From positions 1-18,896 of the forward strand of contig JAAYZI010000073.1 of assembly GCA_012514925.1 (NCBI GenBank): DNA of 18,896 nucleotides, read 5' to 3'. Origin of the DNA: Deltaproteobacteria bacterium (GTDB lineage: Bacteria; Bdellovibrionota_C; UBA2361; JAAYZI01). A program made the translations under genes and the position numbers. Below are positions 1 to 6,860 of this stretch, piece after piece; position 1 is the first letter of the stretch; the number at the start of each line of letters is the position of its first letter. The notes beneath the pieces are model-generated. The model had not been told where the DNA came from. It saw nothing but the letters and a program-made list of their open reading frames with translations, and made no database searches.

Positions 1-240
1 GAGCACGCTCGCTGCGGACGAAGGTGCGAAGCCTTAAAAGCCATACGCGCAAACTACGCCGGGGGATAGCTTCTTTACCGCGAAAAACTTACCTTTGTTC
101 GCAAGCAGCTGGGCTGGGCTAGTGCCTACATTAACCCCTTAATTTTCCTAGCCTCTTAGAGTCCTATTAAGAAAAGGAGAATCGAAGTCGATAGCAACGT
201 TATGGGCTTGGATAAAGCTGTAACCTCAGGAGACCCGCGC
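1..240. other. left-edge stretch without an identified gene
   Basis: No recognisable gene. Frame 1 is open from the window edge to a TAG at 67-69, frame 2 only to a TAA at 35-37, and frame 3 to about 120. None of the short translations resembles a family I know, so I cannot say whether the end of an upstream gene is present. An AAGGAGA at 174-180 lies too far (21 nt) from the ATG at 202 to be a good ribosome site for it. I see no clear promoter or terminator. Confidence 0.4.
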
Positions 241-1359
241 GTGATTCCTGTTACCGAAGAAAATGCCACAATCCTCGTAGTTGACGACAATCCGTTGATC
301 GTAAATGTTTTAAAGAGTTTGTTCTCTGCGCAGGAGTACAATGTTTACTCTTCCTGTAATGGTCGGGAAGCGACGGAGCTGCTCAAGAAGAAGAGCATCG
401 ATGTGATTGTGTGTGATGTGATGATGCCCGAGATGGACGGCTACGCCTTTCACCAATCGGTGCGTAGTGACCCGCAGTACGCCCATATTCCCTTTGTGTT
501 TTTAACCGCGCTAGGAAGCCACGGCGAAATTAACAAAGGACGTGAGACTGGGGCGGATGACTACGTAGTAAAACCCTTCGACCCTAAGGATCTTCTGGCG
601 ATTGTGCGTGGCAAGGTGGTGCGCTCAAGAAATTTAAAGAACCTCTCGGAGGCGCGCTATGAAGCCTATCGTAGGCGAGTGATTCATACTCTTTCACACG
701 AATTCCGCACTCCTCTGGTGGCGATTAATACCGGCGCTGAACTGTTGATGGAGCAAGAGGGGCAGCTTGACCCGTCCAAAGCGGCCAGTCTAATGGAGGC
801 TATCCGCCGGGGCGGGCAGCGTCTTGAAAGCCTGGTAACGGATTTCATGCTGATGCAGCAGATTGAGGCGGGGATTGCCCAGAATATGTACCGTGATCGG
901 GTCAAAGCGCACGATATAAGTGAATTAGTGGAAAATTATCTGGCCAGCCGCAATGAGTGGCTGATGTCTTTGGGATTTGAGGTGAGATTTGAGAGTGCGG
1001 CGGCTGGATTGCAAGTGTACGTGTATGAGCCGCAGATTGATGACATTCTGGGCCGTTTGCTTAGCAATTCTGTTAAATTTAGCCGTGAGCGCAAAGTTAT
1101 TGAAGTGGCCGTTTACCCCCGTGCGGGTGAGGTGGTAGTAGAGGTGCGTGATCGCGGTATCGGTATCGATGTGCACCGTTTGCGTGAGGCGGTTGACGCA
1201 TTTGGTCAAATTGATCGTGACAGGCTGGAGCAACAGGGAGGAGGCCTAGGCTTGGCGATTGCAAACCGTTACGCCAAAATTAACGGTGCCGTGCTCGAGT
1301 TCGAAAATCGCGCTGATGGAGGCGCAGTCGTAAGCCTAGTGCTGTCGCAGCTTAAATAG
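241..1359 (+). CDS. soluble response regulator-histidine kinase hybrid (REC-HisKA-HATPase)
   Basis: A two-component signalling protein: the receiver accepts phosphate on Asp and the C-terminal half is an ATP-dependent histidine kinase core. Counting from the upstream ATG at 202 (385 aa), the receiver covers about 22-140 with acidic pair D28-D29, phospho-acceptor D72 in CDVMMPEMDG, T102 and K124. The HisKA helix has H166 in SHEFRTP. The HATPase domain has N289 (N box), DRGIGI (G1) and GGGLGLAI (G2). All key residues are present. There is no membrane segment or signal peptide, so it is cytoplasmic and must sense through a partner or through its own receiver. I chose GTG 241 because AGGAGA (228-233) sits 7 nt before it, whereas ATG 202 has no site at normal distance; ATG 202 remains possible. 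Transcription seems to stop at 1385-1427, so it is probably monocistronic. A link to the flagellin downstream is possible but unproven. Confidence 0.88.
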   Translation: MIPVTEENATILVVDDNPLIVNVLKSLFSAQEYNVYSSCNGREATELLKKKSIDVIVCDVMMPEMDGYAFHQSVRSDPQYAHIPFVFLTALGSHGEINKGRETGADDYVVKPFDPKDLLAIVRGKVVRSRNLKNLSEARYEAYRRRVIHTLSHEFRTPLVAINTGAELLMEQEGQLDPSKAASLMEAIRRGGQRLESLVTDFMLMQQIEAGIAQNMYRDRVKAHDISELVENYLASRNEWLMSLGFEVRFESAAAGLQVYVYEPQIDDILGRLLSNSVKFSRERKVIEVAVYPRAGEVVVEVRDRGIGIDVHRLREAVDAFGQIDRDRLEQQGGGLGLAIANRYAKINGAVLEFENRADGGAVVSLVLSQLK

Positions 1360-1384
1360 CTCCGCCCCTATAACCCTGACTTAA

Positions 1385-1427
1385 AGAGCCTTCACCAGAA
1401 AGGCTCTGCTAATCTTGGGCTTTTATT
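1385..1427 (+). terminator. intrinsic terminator after the kinase gene
   Basis: A perfect 8-bp stem, AGAGCCTT (1385-1392) with AAGGCTCT (1400-1407), encloses a 7-nt loop. A T-rich stretch (GCTTTTATT, about 1419-1427) follows after a short gap, 26 nt beyond the stop codon. The T-tract is not immediately adjacent, which lowers confidence. Confidence 0.55.
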
Positions 1428-1430
1428 AAA

Positions 1431-1513
1431 CCTTGTCACATATACATATCTCGCACGTAGCACGCTAGTTTAATTTGCCAATCCTTTGCGCGAGATATGT
1501 ATATGCGACAAGG
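1431..1513. repeat. 24-bp inverted repeat (long hairpin)
   Basis: The left arm, 1431-1454, begins CCTTGTCACATATACAT and ends ATCTCGC. The right arm, 1490-1513, is its reverse complement with one mismatch in 24 positions (CCTTGTCG instead of CCTTGTCA). The spacer is 35 nt. The ends differ from the GTAWCCG ends of the other repeats in this window, and I see no flanking direct repeat. It could be a separate palindromic element, the remnant of an insertion sequence, or a structured transcript. Confidence 0.75.
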
Positions 1514-1583
1514 CCAATATTAGGTCGTACCAGATTGGATGACCTTACGTTTTATGAAGAAATCTAACACTGTCTGTGTGATG

Positions 1584-1650
1584 GTATCCGTTTGCATGAG
1601 TTTTACTTTCTCCAGAGAAAGTAAAATCAATTCCACGCGTAAGCAGTTAC
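1584..1650. mobile_element. MITE-like element, copy A (67 bp, Z module)
   Basis: The left end is GTATCCGTTTGCATGAG and the right end reads, on the other strand, GTAACTGCTTACGCG. Both ends match those of the element at 14375-14489. The interior holds a 26-bp palindrome at 1601-1626 (arms TTTTACTTTCTC and GAGAAAGTAAAA around CA), a variant of the ACTTTCTCCGGAGAAAGT core seen in the other Z copies. About 38 of the first 44 bases match the copy at 14489-14446 by my count. No clean direct repeat flanks this copy, so it may be old. A further inverted repeat (CTGTCTGTGT, 1570-1579, with ACACAGACAG, 1670-1679) brackets it. Confidence 0.65.
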
Positions 1651-1757
1651 TGGATACTTCTTTATAATTACACAGACAGCGCATTATAATTCTCCGACTC
1701 AATGCTAAAGTGGATGGATCTCTTTGAAATTCCAACATGTTTTTTCGTCGCCAAATA

Positions 1758-1784
1758 TAAAGCATTCCTACCATACGCCGATAA
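1758..1784 (+). promoter_or_regulatory. sigma-28 (FliA) type promoter for flagellin
   Basis: TAAA at 1758-1761 and GCCGATAA at 1777-1784 are separated by exactly 15 nt, which is the established FliA promoter layout. It points at the flagellin gene and would start transcription near 1791, giving a leader of about 100 nt. This leader can fold: ACACATCC near 1810 pairs with GGGGTGTGT near 1846. This is the expected late-class promoter for a filament gene. Confidence 0.85.
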
Positions 1785-1893
1785 CACATCTACACGGAGT
1801 AGCTCGCCAGACACATCCAAGCTTCTCCGCGAGGCGGGGTGTGTTTTGAAGCGGGTAGCGGATGATAACAATTTGTAAGATTGAGGTTGTTCC

Positions 1894-2712
1894 ATGGTAG
1901 CGAGTATTGGAAGCAGCGGTAGTCCCTCCTATTTACGCGCCTTAGACAGCGCAGACAAAGCCAAAGAAAAGTCCCTTAATAAATTATCAAGTGGTAAGAA
2001 GAACCCGCTAGATGACCCCGCAGCGGCTGCGATTGTAGCTGAGCTGGAAGCAGACGTAGCAACTTTAGACCAAGCGGCGCGCAATATAAGCGACGCCTCT
2101 TCCCTTATGGCCATTGGCGAAAGTGCGCTTGCCAACGTCAGTGACACTGTCACCCGCATTACAGAGCTATCAGTTCAAGCGGCTAACGGCACCTACTCTC
2201 AAGAACAGCGCCAAGCTATGCAGAACGAAGTCGATAGTCTCTCTGCAGAAATAAACCGTACCATTCAAAGCGCAGAGTTTAACGGCCAGAAAATCTTTGA
2301 TAGCGCCAGCAACCCGAAACTTGACGTGCAAGTTGGCAACAGTTCGGATCAAAACAGCCGCATCAGCTTTGACTTCGGGGACCTGAGCACTCAGGCGGAA
2401 AGCCTACTCTCAATCGATCTGATGAGCCCTGAAGGAAGAACTTCGGCACTGTCGACACTAAACTCCTTTCAGACTCAGGTGAACTCCACCCGAGGCCAGA
2501 TGGGGGCGTTTGAGTCACGGCTGGCCGCTGCCAATGAAACAGCGCGGACAAGCTCAATAACCGCCGAAGCCGCGGCTTCGCGCATTCGAGACATCGATTA
2601 TGCAGAAGAAACCGCTAATTTAACCAGAAATAATATTCTGGCCCAAGGTAGCGTTGCGATGGCGGCTCAAGCTAATGTGACTGCAAACACAGTGCTGTCT
2701 TTGCTGCGCTAG
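1894..2712 (+). CDS. flagellin, short divergent form
   Basis: Structural subunit of the flagellar filament, secreted through the flagellar type III apparatus. It is 272 aa long, which leaves room for the D0 and D1 domains with essentially no variable D2/D3. The N-terminal domain (about 1-140) has the LSSGKK motif near residue 32, DDPAAAAIVAELE, then ITELSVQAANGTYS and FNGQKIFD. The C-terminal domain (about 195-272) has SRIRDIDYAEETANLTRNNILAQGS in two halves and ends in VLSLLR, the usual filament-assembly tail. The usual INTN motif at the extreme N-terminus is absent: the protein starts MVASIGSSG. A GAGG about 8 nt before the ATG supports this start. The sigma-28 promoter at 1758-1784 drives it. 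Other flagellins, or the hook-junction protein FlgL, share these domains, but the C-terminal match favours flagellin. Confidence 0.9.
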   Translation: MVASIGSSGSPSYLRALDSADKAKEKSLNKLSSGKKNPLDDPAAAAIVAELEADVATLDQAARNISDASSLMAIGESALANVSDTVTRITELSVQAANGTYSQEQRQAMQNEVDSLSAEINRTIQSAEFNGQKIFDSASNPKLDVQVGNSSDQNSRISFDFGDLSTQAESLLSIDLMSPEGRTSALSTLNSFQTQVNSTRGQMGAFESRLAAANETARTSSITAEAAASRIRDIDYAEETANLTRNNILAQGSVAMAAQANVTANTVLSLLR

Positions 2713-2743
2713 CCCTCCCCTTTGACAAAACATCCTGAAATGT

Positions 2744-2772
2744 AAGAGATTTGAAGCCGGTTCAACTCTCTT
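2744..2772 (+). other. hairpin between flagellin and hslV
   Basis: AAGAGA-T-TTGAA (2744-2755) pairs with TTCAA-C-TCTCTT (2761-2772) around GCCGG, an 11-pair stem with one mismatch. No T-tract follows, so it is not a standard intrinsic terminator. It lies just upstream of the hslV ATG (2786) and may be a flagellin transcript 3' end or part of the hslV leader. A TTGACA at 2722-2727 could be a -35 for hslV, but no good -10 is evident. Confidence 0.5.
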
Positions 2773-2785
2773 GCATTCGGGGGCC

Positions 2786-3328
2786 ATGAATATCGAAGCA
2801 ACTACGATCTTAGCGCTTTCTCACAAAAACACACTAGTGTTCGGCGGCGACGGACAGGTCACTCTCAACAATACCATTATGAAGCATAGCGCAAATAAGA
2901 TCCGCAAACTCCAAGACGGCAAAATCCTGGCCGGATTCGCCGGATCTGCTGCCGATGCCTTTACGCTGTTTGAACGCTTCGAGGGCAAACTCAAGGAGTT
3001 CAGCGGGCAGCTTGGTCGGGCTGCTGTAGAACTGGCTAAAGATTGGCGCACAGATCGGTATTTAAGGCGGCTGGAAGCCATGTTACTCGTTGGAGACCGA
3101 GATTCGATCTATTTGCTCTCAGGCTCTGGAGATGTCATTCAACCAGATGATGGCGTCGCCGCAATCGGCTCCGGAGGGAACTTTGCGTTGGCGGCTGCGC
3201 GCGCGCTAGTGCGCCATGCCCCGGAGCTATCCGCCCGAGAGATCGCCGAAGCCTCTATGCAGATTGCCTCTGAGATCTGTCCATTTACTAACCGAAACTG
3301 TGTATTTGAAGAGCTCTCCTGTGGATAA
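2786..3328 (+). CDS. hslV: ATP-dependent protease subunit HslV
   Basis: Peptidase subunit of the HslUV (ClpYQ) proteasome-like complex: an N-terminal-threonine hydrolase forming a double ring in the cytoplasm, fed by HslU. It is 180 aa from ATG 2786. Family hallmarks in order are ATTILAL at the N-terminus, GGDGQVTLNNTIMK, AGFAGSAADAFTLFE, AVELAKDWRTDRYLRRLEAML, AIGSGGNFALAAARAL and ICPFTNRN. The catalytic Thr is expected to be the first T of ATTI, so the preceding residues (MNIEA) would be a short propeptide to be removed, unlike E. coli HslV, which starts MTTI. An in-frame TTG at 2771 lies inside a hairpin and is a worse start. The ribosome site before 2786 is weak (GGGGG, very close). hslU overlaps the 3' end, so the two are co-translated. 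Confidence 0.95.
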   Translation: MNIEATTILALSHKNTLVFGGDGQVTLNNTIMKHSANKIRKLQDGKILAGFAGSAADAFTLFERFEGKLKEFSGQLGRAAVELAKDWRTDRYLRRLEAMLLVGDRDSIYLLSGSGDVIQPDDGVAAIGSGGNFALAAARALVRHAPELSAREIAEASMQIASEICPFTNRNCVFEELSCG

Positions 3329-4799
3329 GAACCAAAACGATAAAATAGAACAACCTAACCGCCTTTCCGACCAAGACATGCTGCCCCCCCAGACAGTGGC
3401 AGAATTAGATCGCTATATTATCGCGCAAGACGACGCCAAGCGGGCTGTGGCAATCGCGCTGCGCAACCGCTGGCGTAGGTTACAGGTTCAGGGGGAGATT
3501 AGAGAAGAAATCACCCCAAAAAACATCATCATGATCGGACCTACCGGGGTTGGAAAAACTGAAATTTCGCGCAGGTTGGCCAAACTGGTAAATGCGCCCT
3601 TTGTTAAGGTTGAAGCCTCAAAGTTTACTGAGGTGGGTTACGTCGGACGCGACATCGATTCTATTATCCGCGACCTGATTGAGTCGGCCTACACTCTGGT
3701 CAAAGAGGAGGAGCGCATCAAGGTTAAGGAACAAGCCGAGCAGATCGCCGAGGAACAACTGCTTACGCTCCTACTGCCGGGTTCAAGCCGAAAGAAGGAG
3801 AGACCCCATCGAAACCCAGTCTCTCCGTATTCAACAGAAGAATGGTCTATGGGGGACACTATCATCCTTGGAGACAATCAGAGCGAGGACTCGGATCCTT
3901 CCGAAGCGCCCCCAAGTCGACGCGCCACTCGTGAAAAACTAAAACGCATGTTAAACGCCGGTGAACTGGATGACCGCATTGTCGAAGTTGAAACTTACAA
4001 ATCAGTCTCGGCTCAAATGCAGATCTTAGGGCCGCATGGCTTGGGAGAGATCGAGGGCCAGATCAAAGACATGTTTGCCAGCATGGTGCCGAGACAACGC
4101 GAGGTCCGAAAGCTTCCCGTAAGAGAAGCACGTAAGATTCTGCGCCAAGAGGCGGAAGAGGTTTTGCTTGATCATGGAAATATAGCCGAGCTTGCCGTCG
4201 CCCGTACCCAAGACACTGGCATCGTTTTTATTGATGAGATTGATAAGATCTGCGGCTCAGAGCCGAAACACGGCCCTGACGTATCACGTGAAGGGGTGCA
4301 GCGGGATCTTTTGCCGCTAGTCGAGGGTACCACTGTCAACACCAAATACGGTCCAGTAAGAACGGAGCATATATTATTTATAGCATCCGGCGCTTTTCAC
4401 ACCTCAAAGCCCTCGGATCTCATGCCCGAATTCCAAGGACGTTTTCCAATCCGCGTGGAGCTGACTAGCCTGACCCCAGAACATTTCGTCCGGATCCTAA
4501 CGGAGCCCAAAAACGCCCTTACCAAGCAGTACCAAGAGCTTCTTAAAACCGAAAACGTAGATCTTGTTTTTACCGATGATGCCATCGCCGAAATCGCCTA
4601 CATGACTGCCGAAGTAAACTCGCGCACCGAAAATATCGGCGCACGCCGCCTTTACACCCTACTGGAGAAAGTTCTGGCGCAGCTTTCTTTTGAAGCGCAC
4701 TTACACAGTGGCTCGCAAGTTGTGATCAACAAGGATTACGTCCAAAGAGAGCTGCAAGATGTCGTAAAGGACGCGGACCTGTCTCGATTCATTCTGTAA
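3321..4799 (+). CDS. hslU: ATP-dependent unfoldase subunit HslU
   Basis: AAA+ unfoldase that recognises substrates and threads them into HslV. From GTG 3321 it is 492 aa, with Walker A GPTGVGKT (73-80), pore loop GYVGRD (106-111), an I domain (about 112-240), Walker B IVFIDEIDKI (301-310), the FIASGAFH sensor region (353-360), QGRFPIRVEL, and the C-terminal SRFIL tail that docks into HslV. The I domain carries extra charged residues (about 150-200, rich in K/R then E/D) compared with the 443-aa E. coli protein. The GTG start overlaps the hslV stop by 8 nt, with GAAGAG 7 nt upstream. ATG 3378 would give an E. coli-like N-terminus but has no ribosome site. The longer frame back to 3216 lies within hslV and is unlikely. 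The gene converges on the pilin operon with a 13-nt gap. Confidence 0.95.
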   Translation: MDKNQNDKIEQPNRLSDQDMLPPQTVAELDRYIIAQDDAKRAVAIALRNRWRRLQVQGEIREEITPKNIIMIGPTGVGKTEISRRLAKLVNAPFVKVEASKFTEVGYVGRDIDSIIRDLIESAYTLVKEEERIKVKEQAEQIAEEQLLTLLLPGSSRKKERPHRNPVSPYSTEEWSMGDTIILGDNQSEDSDPSEAPPSRRATREKLKRMLNAGELDDRIVEVETYKSVSAQMQILGPHGLGEIEGQIKDMFASMVPRQREVRKLPVREARKILRQEAEEVLLDHGNIAELAVARTQDTGIVFIDEIDKICGSEPKHGPDVSREGVQRDLLPLVEGTTVNTKYGPVRTEHILFIASGAFHTSKPSDLMPEFQGRFPIRVELTSLTPEHFVRILTEPKNALTKQYQELLKTENVDLVFTDDAIAEIAYMTAEVNSRTENIGARRLYTLLEKVLAQLSFEAHLHSGSQVVINKDYVQRELQDVVKDADLSRFIL

Positions 4800-4812
4800 G
4801 ACGTAAACTAGG

Positions 4813-5709
4813 CTAACCCATACCCAAAACTTCCCTCTTCAACAGGGGCGGAAGCAGATTGTTCCCCGAAGGTACGTACCCAAATGGCAGGTAAGCTCCA
4901 GACCAAGTTATTACTCTTAGAGCAAGTACGCCCAAGATCTGGTCTACAACAACTACTCCGCTAGATGACACTAGGGTTACCTCTACCGCTTCTCCTTCTG
5001 AGACCAAACTCTTAAGATGTAGATCCCCTCCAGCTACAAGCATAACTTTCCCAGATACAGTCAACGCTTCAAATGCCTCAAGATAACCGAGCGCTGCTAT
5101 TACGACAGCGCTAGATCTCCCTCCTGCTGAAATTTGCGCCGCTGCTTGAATCTCCAGATTACCCTTAACCGCATAATCATCATCTCCCGGAAGGCGCGTA
5201 ATCACGCATTTTCGCGATGATCTAAGCGCTGACGGCGTTAACTCAAATCCAGAGGAGGTCAAAAACTTACTCCCGAAAGTAGCGGCGTCGCAATTAGCAG
5301 CGCCCATAAAAAGTTGTTCATAATCTATGATCGGAAAGGCCGCTGGCTCCTCAAGGTCACTACCAACTATAAGGGCGGCAGTAAGAATTTTTTCATCCGA
5401 CATGCTCTGCATTAGGTAGAGACGGCGATGGAGTTGATGCTTACCAGTGCTACCCTCTGCCGCCGCGTAGACTAAACGCCCCGCAGTCGTAGGGAGGTCG
5501 GCGTCTCCAGCTTGATAGAGAACCCGATTTTCCGCCTGAACCCGCGCTCTTAGAGCATGCACACGCCCCGCCTGCATCTGGACAAGAAGGTAGGCAAAGT
5601 GACCCGTCCCCAAAAATAGAAGGGCAATAAACGCCGCTGCCAGCAACACTGCCAGCAGCACAGACCCTTTATCGGCCATCCTGCTTTTAAATGTATTTAA
5701 CGCCTTCAT
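4813..5709 (-). CDS. PilX/GspK-like minor pilin with beta-rich C-terminus
   Basis: Last gene of a four-gene prepilin operon; its start codon overlaps the preceding stop as ATGA. It is 298 aa. The N-terminus has a basic leader, a probable prepilin peptidase site at KG|SVLLA (cut after G15) and a hydrophobic helix (about 16-40). Position +5 is Ala rather than Glu, as in GspK and PilX, the tip subunits that lack this Glu. The middle (about 60-185) is unlike anything I recognise and has two Cys (near C139 and C168). The last third, with repeated short hydrophobic-Gly strands (residues about 195-270), looks like a beta-solenoid or bactofilin-like fold. That is inference from the pattern. The protein probably sits in the inner membrane and periplasm as part of a pilus or type II secretion tip. 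Family assignment beyond 'class III prepilin' is uncertain. Confidence 0.65.
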   Translation of the reverse strand: MKALNTFKSRMADKGSVLLAVLLAAAFIALLFLGTGHFAYLLVQMQAGRVHALRARVQAENRVLYQAGDADLPTTAGRLVYAAAEGSTGKHQLHRRLYLMQSMSDEKILTAALIVGSDLEEPAAFPIIDYEQLFMGAANCDAATFGSKFLTSSGFELTPSALRSSRKCVITRLPGDDDYAVKGNLEIQAAAQISAGGRSSAVVIAALGYLEAFEALTVSGKVMLVAGGDLHLKSLVSEGEAVEVTLVSSSGVVVVDQILGVLALRVITWSGAYLPFGYVPSGNNLLPPLLKREVLGMG

Positions 5710-6566
5710 GGACGATTCATTAGAAAATTGTAATACGAGCTCTGTCCCAGTTTGTGCACTAGGGTAAAACTTTCGTTCCTCCCATCTACAAACTTAACCT
5801 CTGCGCTTAAGGCGCTCACCGAACCCCCAAAAACACCCTCCATACTCAGCTTTAAGCTCTGCACACCTCTAAGCAACGGTTGATTTTCCACATTCTCAGC
5901 GCCGCGATGGGATAACAGCCGGAGCTGCTGCTGTTGATCAACGTAGAAGGTGTGGTGCCGTGAGACTGGAATTATGTCTTTTATATGCTCCGCTCCGAGA
6001 AGGTCGCCTGCAACCACGCTCATGCTCTCTACCGGCGCCAACTCAAAATCAAGGCACTCTGCATTGCCGGGATGAGCCAAGTAAGTTCCTCGCAACTCAA
6101 TTGGACCGTCGGGAGAGATTCCCACAAAACTTTTAAACTCTTCCGGATGTAGTCTCCTATCAAAGCGGGGGCAGGCATAAAAAACATACCACCACGGTTG
6201 CTGCTCAAAACGCACCACACCGTAAGAGGCCGTAATTTCCAGGGCAATACCCGTGATTGCATCTGAACGTAAATCCGGTGGGTTCTTTTTAGAGGATAAG
6301 ACGCGGTTAGGCTCGCCGTTCGTCATGACGATATTACCGGCTTTATGGATTCTGAGGGGTAGAGTAAAGGCGTGAGAATCCAGGCCTTGCATAAGCTTTT
6401 CCAACAGGCCCTCCGTTTTTATAAGCGCATATTGATTCTGATGTTCAACTCGGATTCTGAGATAATGCACCAGAGCGGAATGCACACCTGTCCCCACCAT
6501 CAACATCAGCGGCGCTGCCAGCACCAAGCCAATTAGCGCCTCTAAAGCAGAGGCCCCGCGCTCCAT
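5706..6566 (-). CDS. PilW/GspJ-like minor pilin or pseudopilin
   Basis: Third gene of the prepilin operon. The N-terminus has the class III signal RG|ASALEALIGLVLAA, with Glu at +5 after the Gly, followed by a hydrophobic helix that anchors or packs the subunit. The soluble part (about 240 aa) is beta-rich with few Cys and ends in a region like the PilW/GspJ C-terminal domain (QPLLRGVQSLKLSMEG). I chose ATG 6566, 11 nt past the preceding stop, which gives a 4-residue leader. The frame extends to ATG 6632, giving a 26-residue leader and a 55-nt overlap with the upstream gene; neither start has a strong ribosome site. The operon order (H-, I-, J-, K-like) fits either gspHIJK or fimT-pilV-pilW-pilX. 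No secretin, ATPase or major pilin lies in the window to decide between them. Confidence 0.65.
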   Translation of the reverse strand: MERGASALEALIGLVLAAPLMLMVGTGVHSALVHYLRIRVEHQNQYALIKTEGLLEKLMQGLDSHAFTLPLRIHKAGNIVMTNGEPNRVLSSKKNPPDLRSDAITGIALEITASYGVVRFEQQPWWYVFYACPRFDRRLHPEEFKSFVGISPDGPIELRGTYLAHPGNAECLDFELAPVESMSVVAGDLLGAEHIKDIIPVSRHHTFYVDQQQQLRLLSHRGAENVENQPLLRGVQSLKLSMEGVFGGSVSALSAEVKFVDGRNESFTLVHKLGQSSYYNFLMNRP

Positions 6567-6577
6567 AAAGTTATTCT

Positions 6578-6859
6578 TCACTCCCGCTTCACTGAAAATG
6601 TAATCCCTAAATCTCGACCTTGCTTTTCGCATTTCATCAACACCAGCCCGTGCTTCGTCGTAATTTTACTGCACCTTCCCTCAGTGAATTCCTCCGCACG
6701 CCAAGCAAGCCGCTCCAGATCAGCACGTGTCTTTAATCTTCGCTCGTTTAACCCTTGCAAAGTCTGCGTTTGAAAGACCAGCGCCCCCATTATCACCAAA
6801 CTCATCAGTGTCAATGCAGCCAGCACCTCTATCAAACTCAGGCCATTTTGTGGTTGCAT
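6578..6859 (-). CDS. PilV/GspI-like minor pilin or pseudopilin
   Basis: Second gene of the prepilin operon: a small protein of 93 aa from ATG 6859. It has a near-canonical prepilin N-terminus, NG|LSLIEVLAALTLMSL, with Glu at +5 and a hydrophobic helix, then a helical stretch (TQTLQGLNERRLKTRADLERLAWRA in two halves) and a short C-terminal part with two Cys (in GRCSK and MKCEK) that could form a disulphide. The start was chosen because GGTGGGG lies about 7 nt before ATG 6859, one base after the preceding stop codon. A GTG at 6874 is in frame but lacks a site. The length matches GspI-type subunits better than the longer PilV. Confidence 0.75.
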   Translation of the reverse strand: MQPQNGLSLIEVLAALTLMSLVIMGALVFQTQTLQGLNERRLKTRADLERLAWRAEEFTEGRCSKITTKHGLVLMKCEKQGRDLGITFSVKRE

Positions 6860-6860
6860 T

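Noticed and set aside
1520..1895. Open frames on the minus strand across the gap before flagellin
   Set aside because: They run through element A and the sigma-28 promoter, show no family resemblance and have biased, low-complexity translations. The region is better explained as non-coding.
2565..2580. Perfect 16-bp palindrome CGAAGCCGCGGCTTCG inside the flagellin gene
   Set aside because: It encodes the conserved Ala-rich stretch just before SRIRDIDYAEE. Repeated Ala/Glu codons make such symmetry easy, and there is no second copy.
3216..3320. HslU start at ATG 3216
   Set aside because: The added residues are an out-of-frame reading of hslV with no resemblance to HslU N-termini; GTG 3321 or ATG 3378 fit the family.
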